Shown piece by piece: positions 57,401 to 60,400 of a DNA stretch of 64,000 nucleotides (positions within the stretch are counted from its first letter, which is position 1; every line of letters begins with the position of its first letter). Below the pieces are notes generated by a model. It was not told the DNA's origin. It ran no database searches and worked only from the letters and a program-made list of their open reading frames with translations. A program made the position numbers and the translations under genes. This DNA is from Vandiemenella viatica (lineage: Eukaryota > Arthropoda > Insecta > Orthoptera > Morabidae), in contig JARYHS010009186.1 in NCBI GenBank assembly GCA_031002005.1, forward strand, positions 100,287,992 to 100,351,991. The letters run 5' to 3'.

Positions 57401-60400
57401 TTGGATTTTTTTCTCAACCCTATCATGTATTCTTTTCTCAAGGATTTTCTCAAATCATTAGCAGTATGATCCTTTAATAGTTCTTATACTCCTTCATACG
57501 TTTTTGAAGACTGGTGCAATTATTCATTTCTTTCAGGCTTCCAGTGTTGACCTCTCCTTCCATATCATTTTTCTCATTACATGATGTGACCACTGCTTTC
57601 CCACTGTTCCTGCTACTCTTGTCATTTCCACACTCACTTCATCATTGCCTGATTATAACAATTAAATGTTGCTTGGGTTATGGTGACACATTCACTGTTA
57701 ACTGTTACCGTGGGGATGTAGTACTTGTTATAATCTGATACTTATTGGGAGTTTACGCAAGGTTCATAAGCTGGTTACCAATCTGTTTGAATACTTTCAG
57801 CACTACAGATAATGATCAGAGGTGCTATACAAAAATAAGAAGTCATTGCTGAATATCACTCAATTTATTCTTCAAAACTTAGTTGGATTTGAAATATTAT
57901 CAGTGCATTACCTAAAATCATAACAGTCTTTCAAAGTTCTGATTTGAAGACTGCAAGTCATCACGACAGGAATTCACATTCACATACTATCATTCTTGAA
58001 TAATTGTACAGACTCCCCAATCTGTACAAAATTTTAAATAAAGTTCAACTTGCTTTAAAACTACCAAGTCCGCCACTGAAGATAAACAACTGATAAAAAT
58101 TCTAAAGTTCAACCTGGTCGAAATAAATTCTATCTCCAGATTGATACCTGAAATTTTATTAAGTTCTGCTACATCTTGAATCCTGCCTACTTCTGGCATA
58201 TAGGGTGCTTCCTGACAGACTAATGTAAAGAGGAAAATACTGCAACTATTTGCAGCCTTTCGTAGCGTGAAGTATTTCTTTCTTTTTTCCCATTGTATCC
58301 TTTTTTGTCTGAACTTTGTGAAACTTGTCAGTTATGAAGAACTGACTTTCTTTCAAATACTTTTGTTTATGATAATTTTCCTCCTAAATCTCTTATGCCG
58401 TTATGAAATTTTGAAAGTTAAGGGTTGTTCATTTTCATTATATGTTCACAGTTTTAAAAGCATTTGTTCCCTCACAACGAATTTACTTCACTGGATTCCC
58501 CTATTTTTATAAAATTTGATGTATGTTTCAAGTCTATGGCTATTTCTGTAGGGGCAAAATCTTTAATGTTCCACTATTGTGTTACATTCTTAACTTTGAT
58601 TCTACCCACTTGGTACCCTCTTTAATCTTCAGAAATTCATATCACACTTTTGGATATAGTTTTGAATGAACTGTGTGTTTTGATTCTTGGAATTACATGC
58701 TCCATTTTCTGACATTTATATTGCTTTTAATGAATTTCTATTTATAAAGTTGTTTTCACACATGACAATTATCTCATCATCAAAGTCAAATACCCAAAAA
58801 TCAACATTTTCTCACTTTTACTATAACTTTACTTTCAAACTGTTGCTATATTATTAATTTATTTAATTTTTGTTAATGTTTTTATCATAATTTCAGCCTT
58901 TTACTTATTTTAGCTACAAAGTGGTGTTTTTTAATCCCTTAAAAAATATACTTTGGATTTATTTACAGGTTTAAATTTTTGTCAGGAAATTCTCCTAGGT
59001 GTTGACAATACATTGCTATAGTTAAAATTAGTTTCTCACTTAAAATAAAAACAATTTGTCATTGTTTATTGTGTATTCCATTGTCTGATCATTGCCAAAT
59101 TAGGTTATTATAAAGTTTCTGAGTAAAAAAAAATCCTGATGTAATAAAACATGAAATTTTTTTTCCTTCAAAACGTTTTAGAGTTTGTGAACCAATTCTT
59201 TCTTCAAGACATTCTATGCTAAATTCTCTAACTGCTGATGTATAATATAATCTGGTTCTAAATATATTTGGTCTTAAAAATTACTTTTAGATTATGTTAC
59301 AATTAGTAAATTTTTTGCATTTAATATCTTTTAAAATACTGAAAATTTCAAGTTGAGACTTCTTTTGACCTTCTGCAACTTTAATTCCCAATCAGGTGGT
59401 GATGTTTTCTAAGTGTTATCTTGCCTATTTCGAATTTCTCATTTTGTGGTGCAATCTTTCGGACCTCATAAAAACTGCTGTTAGACACTTAGCCATCATA
59501 TTTATTATTTTCATTAGCTTTGAATTTCTGTAGCTATTATAAAAATTATAAAAAATGAATGCTTTCCCATGCTTGGAAAACATTCCCTTTAATTTGAATA
59601 TACTGTCTTTACTGTGAGTAGCTGTGTTCTGCACAATTCTCTGAAATATTAAGGTCAACCAAACCTTATTTTTCATTTAAAGACCTATTTCTCTATTAGC
59701 TATCAACTCTATTTTCCTGTATGATGTGTCTGATTTTCTTCTGAATCTATTGAATTATAAATCTTAGCTGTGAGTTGAAAATTGAAGTTGTCAGATTAAA
59801 AAAAAACTACTCTTGCTGTCATCTTTTCCACATGTGATTGAATCACTGAATTCTGAATATCTTATTAATATGATTTTCTTGGCTTAAGGTGTTATACCTC
59901 ATTTTAATTGTAATTTAATTTTGCAGTTGTGTAAATGAAGGGAACAAAATTTATTAAAAAATAAGGACAGCTTCCTATACATCATATGTTATTCTAAAAT
60001 GACTTTTCTACCTGAAACTGCTAGAAAACTACTTTATAAGAGTGATTTTTTATTGATCTGGTACATGCTTCTAGCACTTTTAACTAATTTTCATGATATG
60101 TTAGCAAAATTATGGTCATATTATACCTTCCAAATCTGCATTAAGCTTCCAGTGTGCATGTTTGTGTGATTTGTTTGATCCGGTAGCTGCCTCCATGACA
60201 GCGAAATAGTTCATTGATGTGGCCAGCAGATGGTGTTCAATATTTCCACCACCTGTTATAAATTATTGTATATTAAAGTGTGCCACATTTTTTAATACTT
60301 TTTTCACTACATATATTTATTTATTTATTCTTAATTAGTAGGTGGTGGCATTTCAAAGTGTCACTATATCTAGAGTGACCTCTGCTATATATAGTCATTG